Shown here piece by piece: positions 33,884 through 44,500 of a DNA stretch of 64,000 nt. A program made the translations under genes and the position numbers. Under the pieces are notes generated by a model that made no database searches, was not told the DNA's origin, and saw only the letters and a list, made by a program, of their open reading frames with translations. Source of the stretch: Pseudomonas sp. PD9R (GTDB lineage Bacteria > Pseudomonadota > Gammaproteobacteria > Pseudomonadales > Pseudomonadaceae). Every line of letters begins with the position of its first letter. Position 1 is the first letter of the stretch. The stretch spans positions 265,400-329,399 of the forward strand of contig NZ_JAHTMR010000001.1 of NCBI RefSeq assembly GCF_019200975.1, written 5' to 3'.

Positions 33884-33898
33884 TATCCAAAGCATAAA
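33884..33898. promoter_or_regulatory. LysR-type dyad in the leuC intergenic region
   Basis: TTATCCAAAGCATAA gives TTAT-N7-ATAA, of the T-N11-A form bound by LysR proteins. It lies 18-33 bases before the regulator ATG and on the leuC side, a good place for autoregulation. Confidence 0.45.
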
Positions 33899-34013
33899 AA
33901 ATATGAATTTGAGTTATTTAATGTAACCCCATAGGATCAGCCTCACAAGCCAAGGGGTTATTGAATCACTCAAGACCCAGGGCATAGAAACAAGCTGATG
34001 AGGAAACCGTCTG

Positions 34014-35432
34014 ATGGCCGGCAAAACGCTCTACGACAAGCTCTGGGATTCGCATTTGGTCAAGCAGCGCGACGATGGCTCTGCACTGATCTACATCGAT
34101 CGTCACATCATCCACGAAGTGACTTCGCCGCAAGCCTTTGAAGGTCTGCGTCTGGCCGGGCGCAAGCCATGGCGTATCGATGCCAACATCGCGACCCCGG
34201 ACCACAACGTACCGACGACGCCTGAGCGCAAGGGCGGCATCGAAGCCATTGCCGACCAGGTCTCGCGTTTGCAGGTGCAGACCCTCGACGACAACTGCGA
34301 CGAATACGGCATCGTCGAATTCAAGATGAACGACATCCGCCAAGGCATCGTCCACGTCATCGGTCCGGAGCAGGGCGCTACCTTGCCGGGCATGACCGTG
34401 GTTTGCGGCGACTCGCATACCTCGACCCACGGCGCCTTCGGTGCCCTGGCGCACGGTATTGGCACTTCCGAGGTCGAGCATGTGCTCGCCACGCAGTGCC
34501 TGGTTGCCAAGAAAATGAAAAACATGCTGGTCTCCGTTGAAGGCAAATTGCCGTTCGGCGTGACCGCCAAAGACATCGTCCTCGCGGTGATCGGCAAGAT
34601 TGGCACCGCCGGCGGTAACGGCCACGCCATCGAATTCGCCGGTAGCGCCATTCGTGACCTGTCCGTCGAAGGCCGCATGACCATCTGCAACATGTCCATC
34701 GAGGCCGGCGCTCGCGTAGGTCTGGTGGCGGCTGACGAAAAAACCGTGGCCTACGTGAAGGGCCGTCCATTCGCCCCGAAAGGCGCGGAATGGGACTTGG
34801 CCGTCGAAGCCTGGAAAGACCTGGTGACCGACACCGATGCGAAGTTCGACACCGTGGTCGAGCTCGACGCCACCCAGATCAAGCCACAAGTGAGCTGGGG
34901 CACGTCGCCCGAGATGGTGTTGGCCGTTGATCAAAACGTGCCGGACCCGGCCAAGGAAATGGACCTGGTCAAGCGCGGTTCCATCGAGCGCGCTTTGAAG
35001 TACATGGGGCTGACCGCCAATCAGGCGATCACCGACATTCAGCTGGATCGCGTGTTCATCGGCTCCTGCACCAACTCGCGGATCGAAGACCTGCGCGCTG
35101 CTGCCGTGATCGCCAAGGGCCGCAAAGTGGCCTCGACCATCAAGCAAGCCATCGTGGTGCCGGGCTCGGGCCTGGTGAAAGCGCAGGCTGAATCGGAAGG
35201 TCTGGACAAGATTTTCCTCGAAGCCGGTTTCGAATGGCGTGAGCCGGGTTGCTCGATGTGCCTGGCGATGAACCCGGACCGTTTGGAGTCTGGCGAGCAT
35301 TGCGCTTCGACCTCCAACCGTAACTTCGAAGGCCGTCAGGGCGCCGGTGGTCGTACCCACCTCGTCAGCCCGGCCATGGCCGCCGCCGCCGCTGTGAACG
35401 GTCGTTTCGTCGACGTCCGTGAATTGATCTAA
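34014..35432 (+). CDS. leuC: 3-isopropylmalate dehydratase large subunit
   Basis: A 472-residue aconitase-type subunit that isomerises 2- to 3-isopropylmalate in leucine synthesis. It starts [18 protein letters not shown]. The 4Fe-4S cysteines are in [14 protein letters not shown] (about 349) and [10 protein letters not shown] (about 412-415), with another earlier in the chain ([15 protein letters not shown]). Length is standard. LeuD follows after 10 bp; the two form the heterodimer. GAGGA lies ten bases before the ATG. Divergent LysR gene upstream. Confidence 0.96.
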   Translation: MAGKTLYDKLWDSHLVKQRDDGSALIYIDRHIIHEVTSPQAFEGLRLAGRKPWRIDANIATPDHNVPTTPERKGGIEAIADQVSRLQVQTLDDNCDEYGIVEFKMNDIRQGIVHVIGPEQGATLPGMTVVCGDSHTSTHGAFGALAHGIGTSEVEHVLATQCLVAKKMKNMLVSVEGKLPFGVTAKDIVLAVIGKIGTAGGNGHAIEFAGSAIRDLSVEGRMTICNMSIEAGARVGLVAADEKTVAYVKGRPFAPKGAEWDLAVEAWKDLVTDTDAKFDTVVELDATQIKPQVSWGTSPEMVLAVDQNVPDPAKEMDLVKRGSIERALKYMGLTANQAITDIQLDRVFIGSCTNSRIEDLRAAAVIAKGRKVASTIKQAIVVPGSGLVKAQAESEGLDKIFLEAGFEWREPGCSMCLAMNPDRLESGEHCASTSNRNFEGRQGAGGRTHLVSPAMAAAAAVNGRFVDVRELI

Positions 35433-35442
35433 GGAGCGCAGC

Positions 35443-36087
35443 ATGAAAGCTTTTACCCAGCACACTGGACTTGTCGCGCCTCTGGATCGTGCCAACGTCG
35501 ACACCGACCAGATCATCCCGAAGCAGTTCTTGAAGTCGATCAAGCGCACCGGTTTCGGCCCGAACCTGTTCGATGAATGGCGCTACCTGGATGTGGGTCA
35601 GCCATATCAGGACAACTCCAAGCGTCCGCTGAACAAGGACTTCGTCCTCAACGCCGACCGTTATCAAGGTGCCAGCGTGTTACTGGCCCGTGAGAACTTC
35701 GGTTGCGGCTCCAGCCGTGAACACGCGCCATGGGCACTGGAAGAATACGGTTTCCGCAGCATCATCGCGCCGAGCTATGCCGACATCTTCTTCAACAACA
35801 GCTTCAAGAACGGCTTGCTGCCGATCATCTTGAGCGACGCTGAAGTTGATGAGCTGTTCCAGCAGGTTGAAGCTACGCCTGGCTATCAATTGCAGGTCGA
35901 CTTGCAGGCCCAGACCGTGACCCGTCCGGACGGCAAAGTGCTGAGTTTTGAAATCGACGCTTTCCGCAAACATTGCCTGCTTAACGGTCTGGACGATATC
36001 GGCCTGACCTTGCAGGACGGCGATGCGATTGCGACGTTTGAAGCCAAGCACCGCGCGAGCCAGCCGTGGTTATTTCGCGACGCGTGA
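35443..36087 (+). CDS. leuD: 3-isopropylmalate dehydratase small subunit
   Basis: A 214-residue partner of LeuC, giving the swivelling domain of isopropylmalate isomerase. Signature [13 protein letters not shown] near the N-terminus, then [20 protein letters not shown] (substrate-binding loop) and [12 protein letters not shown]. Start follows AAGGAG. Cotranscribed with leuC, and the operon ends at a REP repeat. Confidence 0.96.
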   Translation: MKAFTQHTGLVAPLDRANVDTDQIIPKQFLKSIKRTGFGPNLFDEWRYLDVGQPYQDNSKRPLNKDFVLNADRYQGASVLLARENFGCGSSREHAPWALEEYGFRSIIAPSYADIFFNNSFKNGLLPIILSDAEVDELFQQVEATPGYQLQVDLQAQTVTRPDGKVLSFEIDAFRKHCLLNGLDDIGLTLQDGDAIATFEAKHRASQPWLFRDA

Positions 36088-36107
36088 TGTTTTGAGGTGA
36101 CCCCGAA

Positions 36108-36175
36108 AAGATCGCAGCCTTCGGCAGGCGTACGCAGTTCCATGTAGGAGCTGCCGAAGGCTGCGATTTTTTGAT
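36108..36175. repeat. REP-type inverted repeat, family B
   Basis: AAGATCGCAGCCTTCGGCAG and its facing copy GTAGGAGCTGCCGAAGGCTG, about 18 bases apart, between leuD and the methyltransferase. Confidence 0.85.
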
Positions 36176-36206
36176 CTTAAAACCAGCAACATGAAAGGAA
36201 GTCCCC

Positions 36207-36974
36207 ATGACCAGCACCGCCCAGCACAGTCAGGTAGTCCAGAAGCAATTCGGTGAGCAGGCTTCGGCCTACCTGAGCAGCGCCGTACACGCTCAAGGTA
36301 CCGAATTCGCACTGCTACAGGCCGAGCTGGCGGGGCAGGGCGAGGCCCGGGTTCTGGACCTGGGTTGCGGCGCCGGTCACGTCAGTTTTCACGTCGCTTC
36401 GCTGGTAAAAGAAGTGGTGGCCTACGACCTTTCGCAGCAGATGCTTGACGTGGTCGCCGCTGCTGCCGTTGATCGTGGCTTGAGCAATGTTTCCCCAGTC
36501 AACGGCGCCGCCGAGCGCCTGCCATTCGCCGATGGTGAGTTCGATTTCGTCTTCAGCCGTTATTCGGCGCACCATTGGAGCGATCTTGGCCTGGCGCTGC
36601 GGGAAGTTCGGCGTGTGCTGAAGCCGGGCGGCGTGGCGGCGTTCATCGACGTGTTGTCACCGGGCAGCCCGTTGTTCGACACTTACCTGCAAAGCGTCGA
36701 AGTGCTGCGCGACACCAGCCATGTGCGCGATTATTCCGCCGGTGAGTGGTTGCGTCAGGTCAGCGAAGCGGGGTTGCATACCCGCAGTACCACGCGTCAA
36801 CGGCTGCGTCTGGAGTACAACTCCTGGGTCGAACGCATGCGCACGCCACAGGTGATGCGCGCGGCGATCCGCGAACTGCAGCAGTCGATGGGCAACGAAG
36901 TACGCGAATATTTTGAGATTGAGGCCGATGGTTCGTTCAGTACCGATGTACTGGTGCTGATGGCTGAACGGTAA
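36207..36974 (+). CDS. Class I SAM-dependent methyltransferase
   Basis: A 255-residue methyltransferase of the UbiE/Methyltransf_11 kind. SAM-binding motif LDLGCGAGHVSFHVA (about 50-64); AYDLSQQMLDVVAAAA (motif II); AERLPFADGEFDFVFSRYSAHHW (motif III); and LREVRRVLKPGGVAAFIDVL (post motif). AAAGGAA lies before the ATG. It is inserted between leuD and leuB in the leucine gene region, and this order recurs in Pseudomonas. Substrate unknown; no role in leucine synthesis is required by the pathway. Confidence 0.88.
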   Translation: MTSTAQHSQVVQKQFGEQASAYLSSAVHAQGTEFALLQAELAGQGEARVLDLGCGAGHVSFHVASLVKEVVAYDLSQQMLDVVAAAAVDRGLSNVSPVNGAAERLPFADGEFDFVFSRYSAHHWSDLGLALREVRRVLKPGGVAAFIDVLSPGSPLFDTYLQSVEVLRDTSHVRDYSAGEWLRQVSEAGLHTRSTTRQRLRLEYNSWVERMRTPQVMRAAIRELQQSMGNEVREYFEIEADGSFSTDVLVLMAER

Positions 36975-37053
36975 GCTCTGAACAATAGACGCCGAACGAT
37001 AGAATTTTTCCGGGTGCGCCTAGGGCGCGCCGACTGATGACATTGAGGAAAGC

Positions 37054-38136
<1,083 letters not shown>

Positions 38137-38202
38137 TCTCTCGGGCCCGCTGCCACTTTCCCCCAAAGGCAGCGGCCCACTTTTCAAGAAGGTGTAGTTG
38201 CG

Positions 38203-39315
38203 ATGAAACGTGTAGGTCTGATCGGTTGGCGCGGTATGGTCGGTTCCGTGCTCATGCAGCGGATGCTGGAAGAGCAGGATTTCGATCTTATCGAGCCGGT
38301 GTTTTTCACCACTTCCAATGTCGGTGGCCAAGGCCCGTCCGTGGGCAAGGACATTGCTCCGCTCAAGGACGCTTACAGCATTGAAGAGCTGAAAACCCTC
38401 GACGTGATTCTGACCTGCCAGGGTGGCGACTACACCAGCGAAGTCTTCCCGAAGCTGCGCGAAGCCGGCTGGCAGGGTTACTGGATCGACGCCGCGTCCA
38501 GCCTGCGCATGCAGGATGACGCGGTCATCGTTCTGGACCCGGTCAACCGCAAGGTCATCGACCAGCAACTCGACGCGGGCACCAAGAACTACATCGGCGG
38601 CAACTGCACCGTCAGCCTGATGCTGATGGGGCTGGGCGGTCTGTTCGAAGCCGGTCTGGTGGAGTGGATGAGCGCCATGACTTATCAGGCGGCCTCCGGT
38701 GCCGGCGCGCAGAACATGCGTGAACTGATCAAGCAAATGGGCGCGACCCACGCCGCTGTCGCCGATCAACTGGCCGACCCGGCCAGCGCCATCCTCGACA
38801 TCGACCGCCGTGTTGCCGAAGCCATGCGCAGCGACGCGTACCCGACCGAAAACTTCGGTGTACCGCTGGCCGGCAGCCTGATCCCGTGGATCGACAAGGA
38901 ACTGCCGAACGGTCAGAGCCGTGAAGAGTGGAAGGCTCAGGCCGAGACCAACAAAATCCTCGGGCGCTTCAAGAGCCCGATCCCTGTGGATGGTATCTGC
39001 GTGCGCATCGGCGCCATGCGCTGCCACAGCCAGGCATTGACCATCAAATTGAACAAAGACGTGCCGATCGCCGATATCGAAGGGCTGATCAGCCAGCACA
39101 ACCCTTGGGTCAAGCTGGTACCGAACAACCGCGATATCAGCATCCAGGAGCTGAGCCCGACGAAAGTCACCGGCACTCTGAACGTGCCAGTCGGCCGTCT
39201 GCGCAAGCTGAACATGGGTTCGCAATTCGTCGGTGCATTCACCGTCGGCGACCAACTGCTGTGGGGCGCGGCCGAGCCGCTGCGTCGCATGCTGCGGATC
39301 CTGCTTGAGCGTTGA
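38203..39315 (+). CDS. asd: Aspartate-semialdehyde dehydrogenase
   Basis: A 370-residue NADPH enzyme reducing aspartyl phosphate to aspartate semialdehyde in lysine, methionine and threonine synthesis. The nucleotide motif [18 protein letters not shown] opens the protein, and the catalytic Cys135 lies in [12 protein letters not shown], the Gram-negative (E. coli-like) class. Length fits (about 367-370). GAAGGTG precedes the ATG. It ends at a strong terminator; the Usg-type paralogue follows after 208 bp. Confidence 0.95.
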   Translation: MKRVGLIGWRGMVGSVLMQRMLEEQDFDLIEPVFFTTSNVGGQGPSVGKDIAPLKDAYSIEELKTLDVILTCQGGDYTSEVFPKLREAGWQGYWIDAASSLRMQDDAVIVLDPVNRKVIDQQLDAGTKNYIGGNCTVSLMLMGLGGLFEAGLVEWMSAMTYQAASGAGAQNMRELIKQMGATHAAVADQLADPASAILDIDRRVAEAMRSDAYPTENFGVPLAGSLIPWIDKELPNGQSREEWKAQAETNKILGRFKSPIPVDGICVRIGAMRCHSQALTIKLNKDVPIADIEGLISQHNPWVKLVPNNRDISIQELSPTKVTGTLNVPVGRLRKLNMGSQFVGAFTVGDQLLWGAAEPLRRMLRILLER

Positions 39316-39330
39316 TCGATTGAAGCAATG

Positions 39331-39366
39331 AAAAAACCCGTGCCTTGAAAGAGGTGCGGGTTTTTT
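39331..39366 (+). terminator. Terminator of asd
   Basis: AAAAAACCCGTGCCT and AGGTGCGGGTTTTTT form a long stem around TGAAAG, 16 bases after the asd stop. Confidence 0.88.
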
Positions 39367-39382
39367 CTTTGAGGAGCAAAAA

Positions 39383-39453
39383 ATCGCAGCCTGCGGCGGC
39401 TCCTACAGAATGCGCGTTCCTGTGTAGGCGCTGCCGAAGGCTGCGATCTTTTG
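39383..39453. repeat. REP-type inverted repeat, family B
   Basis: ATCGCAGCCTGCGGCGGCTC and GTAGGCGCTGCCGAAGGCTG face each other about 22 bases apart between the asd terminator and usg. Confidence 0.8.
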
Positions 39454-39523
39454 CTCTAAATTGCCGAACCGCCACCCACCCGGTAAAGTGCCGCTCCCCC
39501 CCCGTTTCGCCAGAGATAGAACC

Positions 39524-40534
39524 ATGACCCAGTCCTTTGATATTGCCGTGATCGGCGCCACCGGTACTGTCGGCGAAACGCTCGTGCAGATTCTTGAAGA
39601 GCGCGACTTTCCGGTCGGTAACCTGCACCTGCTGGCCAGCAGCGAGTCTGCCGGGCATTCCGTGCCGTTTCGCGGCAAAAACGTGCGGGTGCGCGAAGTC
39701 GATGAATTTGACTTCAGCAAAGTCCAATTGGTGTTTTTTGCCGCCGGCCCGGCGGTGACCCTGAGCTTCGCCGCGCGCGCCACCGCAGCCGGTTGCTCCG
39801 TGATCGACCTGTCCGGCGCCTTGCCGGCCGATCAGGCGCCACAAGTCGTCCCTGAGGCCAATGCGCACGTACTGGCCGGCCTGAAAAAACCGTTCCAGGT
39901 CAGCAGCCCGAGCCCGTCGGCCACCACGCTGGCGGTGGTGCTTGCACCGTTGATGGGATTGCTCGACTTGCAGCGCATCAGCATGACCGCCAGCCTCGCT
40001 GTTTCTGCCCAGGGCCGCGAAGCCGTGACCGAATTGGCGCGGCAGACTGCCGAGTTGCTGAATGTGCGTCCATTGGAGCCGACTTTCTTTGACCGGCAGA
40101 TGGCCTTCAACCTGTTGGCACAGGTCGGCAAGCCGGATGAACAAGGCCATACGTTGCTGGAAAAGCGCCTGGTGCGCGAACTGCGTCAGGTCATGGCATT
40201 TCCTTCATTGAAGATTTCCGTCACTTGCATTCAAGCCCCGGTGTTTTTTGGCGATAGCTTTAGCGTGACCTTGCAGTCGGCGAGTGAAGTCGACCTGGCG
40301 AAAGTCAACGCCGCGCTGGAAGATGCGCCGGGCATCGAGTTGGTCGAAGCCGGCGACTATCCGACGCCGGTCGGTGACGCGGTAGGGCAGGACGTGGTCT
40401 ACGTTGGTCGGGTTCGCCAAGGTATCGACGACCTGTCGGAACTTAATTTGTGGCTGACGTCAGATAACGTACGCAAGGGCGCGGCGCTCAATGCTGTGCA
40501 GCTGGCTGAATTGTTGATAAAAGACCTGCTGTAA
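39524..40534 (+). CDS. usg: Usg-type aspartate-semialdehyde dehydrogenase paralogue, probably non-catalytic
   Basis: A 336-residue relative of the second (non-E. coli) class of aspartate-semialdehyde dehydrogenase. NADP-binding IAVIGATGTVGETLVQIL opens it; the dimerisation domain contains SLAVSAQGREAVTELARQTAELLN. In active enzymes the segment NPNCSTIQ holds the catalytic Cys; here it reads SPSPSATT, with Pro131 at the Cys position. It is therefore unlikely to have the normal activity, which fits the Usg group found beside asd in gamma-proteobacteria. The ATG at 39524 begins the conserved chain. Its role is unknown. Confidence 0.9.
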   Translation: MTQSFDIAVIGATGTVGETLVQILEERDFPVGNLHLLASSESAGHSVPFRGKNVRVREVDEFDFSKVQLVFFAAGPAVTLSFAARATAAGCSVIDLSGALPADQAPQVVPEANAHVLAGLKKPFQVSSPSPSATTLAVVLAPLMGLLDLQRISMTASLAVSAQGREAVTELARQTAELLNVRPLEPTFFDRQMAFNLLAQVGKPDEQGHTLLEKRLVRELRQVMAFPSLKISVTCIQAPVFFGDSFSVTLQSASEVDLAKVNAALEDAPGIELVEAGDYPTPVGDAVGQDVVYVGRVRQGIDDLSELNLWLTSDNVRKGAALNAVQLAELLIKDLL

Positions 40535-40741
40535 AAGATACTTGGCAACAAATTTTCGAATGGTTCCAGACCAGCGCTATGCTTGGCTGGAATGCTGAAG
40601 GCAAGCCGCTCTGCGGGGCTTTCCGGGGCATGCATGAAACGATCGCGCGCGACGACCCTTCGCCGCCGCGCGCAATGCCTTACGGCAGCGACTATCAACA
40701 CCTTCTCGCTGGCCGAGGAATGTTCAAACTAAGGATGAGCT

Positions 40742-43369
40742 ATGGTTCAAGTTCGCAAACTGGTGTTAGCAATAGCGGCCGCCTCGGCGCTGTCCTCCGG
40801 TATGGCGCATGCCCTCGGCCTCGGGGAGCTAACCCTGAAGTCGACGCTGAATCAGCCGTTGGTGGCGGAAATCGAGTTGCTTGACGTCAAGGAACTCACC
40901 GCTGCCGAAGTGGTGCCGAGCCTGGCTTCTCCTGAAGATTTCGCCAAGGCTGGTGTCGATCGGCAGGCGTTTCTCAACGATCTGACCTTCACCCCGGTAC
41001 TCAACGCCAGTGGCAAAAGCATCCTGCGTGTGACTTCCAGCAAGCCACTCTCCGAGCCAATGGTGAAATTCCTGGTTCAAGTGATGTGGCCCAATGGTCG
41101 TCTGCTGCGCGATTACAGCGTGCTGCTCGATCCGTCCAAGTTCTCGCCGCAAACCGCTGAAGCGGCTGCGCAGCCGGCGCCGACCCAAGGCGTCACAGCG
41201 CCGGTCACCGGTGCCACCAAGCCTTCTCAGCACACCACTACGCCGCGCGATACCCTGTGGGAAATTGCCGCGAAGGCGCGTAATGGCGGTTCGATCCAGC
41301 AAACCATGCTGGCCATCCAGGCGCTGAACCCGGATGCCTTTATCGACGGCAACATCAACCGCTTGAAAACCGGTCAGGTGCTGCGTCTGCCCGATCAGGC
41401 GCAAAGCATCAGCCTGCCGCAACCCAAAGCCATTGCCGAAGTGGCCGCGCAGAACAGCGCGTGGCGTCAGGGCCGTCGATATGTGGCGAAGCCGGGTGCG
41501 GGGCAGCAGCAACTGGATGCCACCAAACGTGGTCGTGGCGATGTGACCGCGACACAAACCGGTCAGGACAAGTTGAGCCTGGTGTCAGCTGAGTCCGGCA
41601 AGGCTCGTGGCAAAGGTACCGCAGGCGATGCCAAGGCGCTGAGCAATAAGCTGGCCGTCACCCAGGAAAGTCTCGATACCACTCGGCGTGGCAACGATGA
41701 ACTGAAAAGCCGCGTGGCTGATCTGCAAAGTCAGATGGACAAGTTGCAGCGCCTGATCGAACTGAAGAACAACCAACTGGCCAAACTGCAGGCCGAAGGC
41801 GCGGCCGCTGCTCCGGCGGCTGTTGCCGCCGCGCCTGCAATCACCGCTGAACTGACGCCTAACCCGGCAGCAACACCGGCCGAAGGCGTTCCGGCAGCAC
41901 CTGCTCCTGCGGCACCTGAAGCGGTCCCTGCTCCGGCTGAAAAGCCGGCGGAGCCAACGCCGGCAGTTTCTGATGATCAGAAATTCAACGAACTGCTGAC
42001 CAATCCATGGCTCTTGGGTCTGGCGGGTGGCGGCGCCGTAGTTGTGTTGCTGTTGCTGCTGTTGCTGGCTCGTCGTCGTAAAGCCCAGCAAGAAGCCGAG
42101 AAACACCTGCGCATGGCCCGCGCCTTGGCCGAAGATCAGCCGTTCTCCTCAGATCTCGACCTGCCGGAAAGTAGCTTCGAAGGTCTGGAAGTTCCACCGC
42201 CGAGCGTTAACCTCGCGAAAGCGCCGGCTCCTGCGCCAGTACCCGCACCGGTTATTGCCCCGGTTGTGGTCACGCCGCCAATCGCCGCGCCACTGGTGGC
42301 GCCGGCCGGCGAGCGTTCCGATGACGTGTTGGGCCAGGCACAGTCGCACATCGCGGCCGGCCGCCTGAATCAGGCAGCTGCATTGCTGGAAGAGGGCATC
42401 AAGCAAGAGCCGCAGCGCAGTGATTTGCGCCTGAAGCTGATGGAAGTCTACGGGCAGCAAGGCGATCGTGATGCGTTCGTGGCCCAGGAACGCCAACTGG
42501 TTGCCAATGGTGACAACTTCGCCCAGGTCGAAAAACTGAAAAGCCGCTTCCCGGCCATGGCGTTGATTGCTGCCGGTGGTATCGCCGCTGCCGCTGTCGC
42601 CGCCGAACTGGACGCGCAGTACGTCAAGGACCTGTTGCTCGACGAGCCACAAGCCCCGGCGCCGGTCGATGATGATTTCGACAGCGCCTTCGATCTGAGT
42701 CTGGATGATCTTGACAACGTCACTCCGGTGGCTGTTGCTCCTGAAACCGTTGCGCCGGCGCCTGAGCCCGAAACCACAACCCTGGCCGAGCTGGAAGATT
42801 TCCCGCTGGACGATGATCTGAGTTTCGAATCGGTGTTGCAGCAGCAGACAGACATCAAGGAAAACCTCGACGACCTGTCGGACTTCGACCTGGACATGGA
42901 TCTCGGCGCAGAGCCGTCGCCAGCGATGCTTGCTGAGGACGATTTCCTGCTGGATCTGGACGACGGCGTGAAGGATTTGCCTGCCGTTGAAGCGCCGGCA
43001 GCGCCTGTATTGGCGCTGGATGATCTGGAGTTGCCGGCTGACTTTGATCTGTCGCTGGCTGACGAAATGGATGCGCCGGATGCATTTTCGGCGGAACTGG
43101 ATGACGTCAATGCGGAGTTGGAGAGCTTGTCTGGCAGTATCAGCGAGCCGACTTTCACAGCTGATGATGCATTACTCTCCGCGGATGATGTGCCGGAATT
43201 CGATTTCCTCTCTGGCACCGATGAAGTCGCTACCAAGCTCGATCTGGCCCAGGCCTACATCGATATGGGCGACAACGACGGCGCCCGTGACATCCTCAAT
43301 GAGGTCGTGGTCGAAGGCGATGCCGGTCAGAAGAGTGAAGCGAAGGAGATGCTTGCGCGTCTGGCGTGA
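40742..43369 (+). CDS. fimV: FimV, peptidoglycan-binding polar organiser (HubP family)
   Basis: An 875-residue inner-membrane protein needed in Pseudomonas for twitching motility and polar assembly. Signal peptide (MVQVRKLVLAIAAASALSSGMAHA), the conserved FimV N-terminal region (LGLGELTLKSTLNQPLVAEIEL), a LysM domain (about 160-215; TLWEIAAKARNGGSIQQTMLA), a predicted coiled coil (about 300-350), Ala/Pro-rich linker, one TM segment (about 421-443, GGGAVVVLLLLLLLARRRK), TPR-like repeats (about 525-580), a long acidic stretch, and the C-terminal FimV helical cap (ATKLDLAQAYIDMGDNDGAR). AAGGA precedes the ATG. Downstream: a terminator, then truA. Confidence 0.95.
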   Translation: MVQVRKLVLAIAAASALSSGMAHALGLGELTLKSTLNQPLVAEIELLDVKELTAAEVVPSLASPEDFAKAGVDRQAFLNDLTFTPVLNASGKSILRVTSSKPLSEPMVKFLVQVMWPNGRLLRDYSVLLDPSKFSPQTAEAAAQPAPTQGVTAPVTGATKPSQHTTTPRDTLWEIAAKARNGGSIQQTMLAIQALNPDAFIDGNINRLKTGQVLRLPDQAQSISLPQPKAIAEVAAQNSAWRQGRRYVAKPGAGQQQLDATKRGRGDVTATQTGQDKLSLVSAESGKARGKGTAGDAKALSNKLAVTQESLDTTRRGNDELKSRVADLQSQMDKLQRLIELKNNQLAKLQAEGAAAAPAAVAAAPAITAELTPNPAATPAEGVPAAPAPAAPEAVPAPAEKPAEPTPAVSDDQKFNELLTNPWLLGLAGGGAVVVLLLLLLLARRRKAQQEAEKHLRMARALAEDQPFSSDLDLPESSFEGLEVPPPSVNLAKAPAPAPVPAPVIAPVVVTPPIAAPLVAPAGERSDDVLGQAQSHIAAGRLNQAAALLEEGIKQEPQRSDLRLKLMEVYGQQGDRDAFVAQERQLVANGDNFAQVEKLKSRFPAMALIAAGGIAAAAVAAELDAQYVKDLLLDEPQAPAPVDDDFDSAFDLSLDDLDNVTPVAVAPETVAPAPEPETTTLAELEDFPLDDDLSFESVLQQQTDIKENLDDLSDFDLDMDLGAEPSPAMLAEDDFLLDLDDGVKDLPAVEAPAAPVLALDDLELPADFDLSLADEMDAPDAFSAELDDVNAELESLSGSISEPTFTADDALLSADDVPEFDFLSGTDEVATKLDLAQAYIDMGDNDGARDILNEVVVEGDAGQKSEAKEMLARLA

Positions 43370-43391
43370 GTGATCGACTGGTTATAAACAG

Positions 43392-43426
43392 AACGGCAGC
43401 CCCTCAAGGCTGCCGTTTTGTTTTTT
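43392..43426 (+). terminator. Terminator of fimV
   Basis: AACGGCAGCC-CCTCAA-GGCTGCCGTT hairpin followed by a T-rich run (TTGTTTTTT), 23 bases after the fimV stop. Confidence 0.88.
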
Positions 43427-43435
43427 CAGATCAGA

Positions 43436-43500
43436 AGATCGCAGCCCTGCGGGGTTATTGTGTTCACCCTTTAGGAGTTGCCACAGGCGGCGATCTTTTG
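43436..43500. repeat. Degenerate REP-type repeat, family B
   Basis: AGATCGCAGCCCTGCGGGG at one side and TTAGGAGTTGCCACAGGCGG at the other resemble the family-B pair but each arm carries changes and deletions, so this looks like a decayed copy. Confidence 0.6.
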
Positions 43501-43612
43501 ATCTTCAACCACACACCTCTGGCGTCCCCGTCCGACAGCCTTATAATGCCCGCCTTTGCGTACATCAGCAGGCTGTCACCCCTTGGCAAATATAGATAAC
43601 CCGGTCGCCGAA

Positions 43613-44437
43613 ATGGCGGCTGACGGCTTTTTCCGGATAGCGCTAGGCGTTGAATACAAAGGCTCGCGTTATCGCGGCTGGCAGCGTCAGGCCTCCGGTG
43701 TGCTCACCGTGCAGGAAACCCTGGAGAAGGCCTTGTCCAAAGTCGCCGACTCACCGGTGTCTTTGCTCTGCGCCGGGCGTACCGATGCTGGCGTGCACGC
43801 TTGTGGCCAGGTGGTGCATTTCGACACCCAGGTCGAGCGCTCGATGAAAGCCTGGGTCATGGGCGCCAATATCAACCTGCCGCACGACGTCAGCGTCAGT
43901 TGGGCCAAGGTCATGCCTGCGCATTTTCATGCGCGGTTCAAGGCCATCGCCCGGCGCTATCGCTACGTGATCTACAACGACCAGATTCGTCCGGCGCACC
44001 TGAACGAAGAAATTACCTGGAACCACCGTCCGCTGGATGTCGAGCGGATGGCCGAAGCGGCCCAGTACCTGGTTGGCACCCATGATTTCAGCGCTTTTCG
44101 CGCAGGCCAGTGCCAGGCGAAGTCGCCGATCAAGCAATTGCATCACCTGCGCGTTACGCGTCACGGCAAGATGATTGTGCTGGATATCCGCGCCAATGCC
44201 TTCCTCCACCACATGGTGCGCAACATTGCCGGCGTGCTGATGACCATCGGTGCGGGCGAGCGTCCGGTGGAATGGATGAAAGAAGTGTTGGAAAGCCGTA
44301 TTCGCCGCACTGGCGGGGTAACCGCGCATCCGTTCGGGTTGTATTTGGTACAGGTCGAATACCGTGACGAATTCGAATTGCCCGAGCGTTACATCGGGCC
44401 GCATTTCCTGACCGGTTTCAGCGAACTTGACGGCTGA
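43613..44437 (+). CDS. truA: tRNA pseudouridine(38-40) synthase
   Basis: A 274-residue enzyme that isomerises uridines in the anticodon arm of many tRNAs. Catalytic Asp is in CAGRTDAGVHACGQVVHF; other motifs are ALGVEYKGSRYRGWQRQ, RRYRYVIYN and NAFLHHMVRNIAGVL. I used the ATG at 43613 since the protein then starts MAADGFFRIALGVEYKG at the usual length (about 270); TTG codons at 43583 and 43556 are alternative starts and the ribosome-binding site is weak. It is followed by trpF (63 bp). Confidence 0.92.
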   Translation: MAADGFFRIALGVEYKGSRYRGWQRQASGVLTVQETLEKALSKVADSPVSLLCAGRTDAGVHACGQVVHFDTQVERSMKAWVMGANINLPHDVSVSWAKVMPAHFHARFKAIARRYRYVIYNDQIRPAHLNEEITWNHRPLDVERMAEAAQYLVGTHDFSAFRAGQCQAKSPIKQLHHLRVTRHGKMIVLDIRANAFLHHMVRNIAGVLMTIGAGERPVEWMKEVLESRIRRTGGVTAHPFGLYLVQVEYRDEFELPERYIGPHFLTGFSELDG

Positions 44438-44500
44438 CGCCCTTGAGCGCTTTTGTTACCATCCGGGACTTTCTCGGATTTGCCGTGGGGTTTTAACGAC

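Noticed and set aside
33966..35549. Minus-strand open frame opposite leuC
   Set aside because: Shadow of a well-supported gene; no independent start signal.
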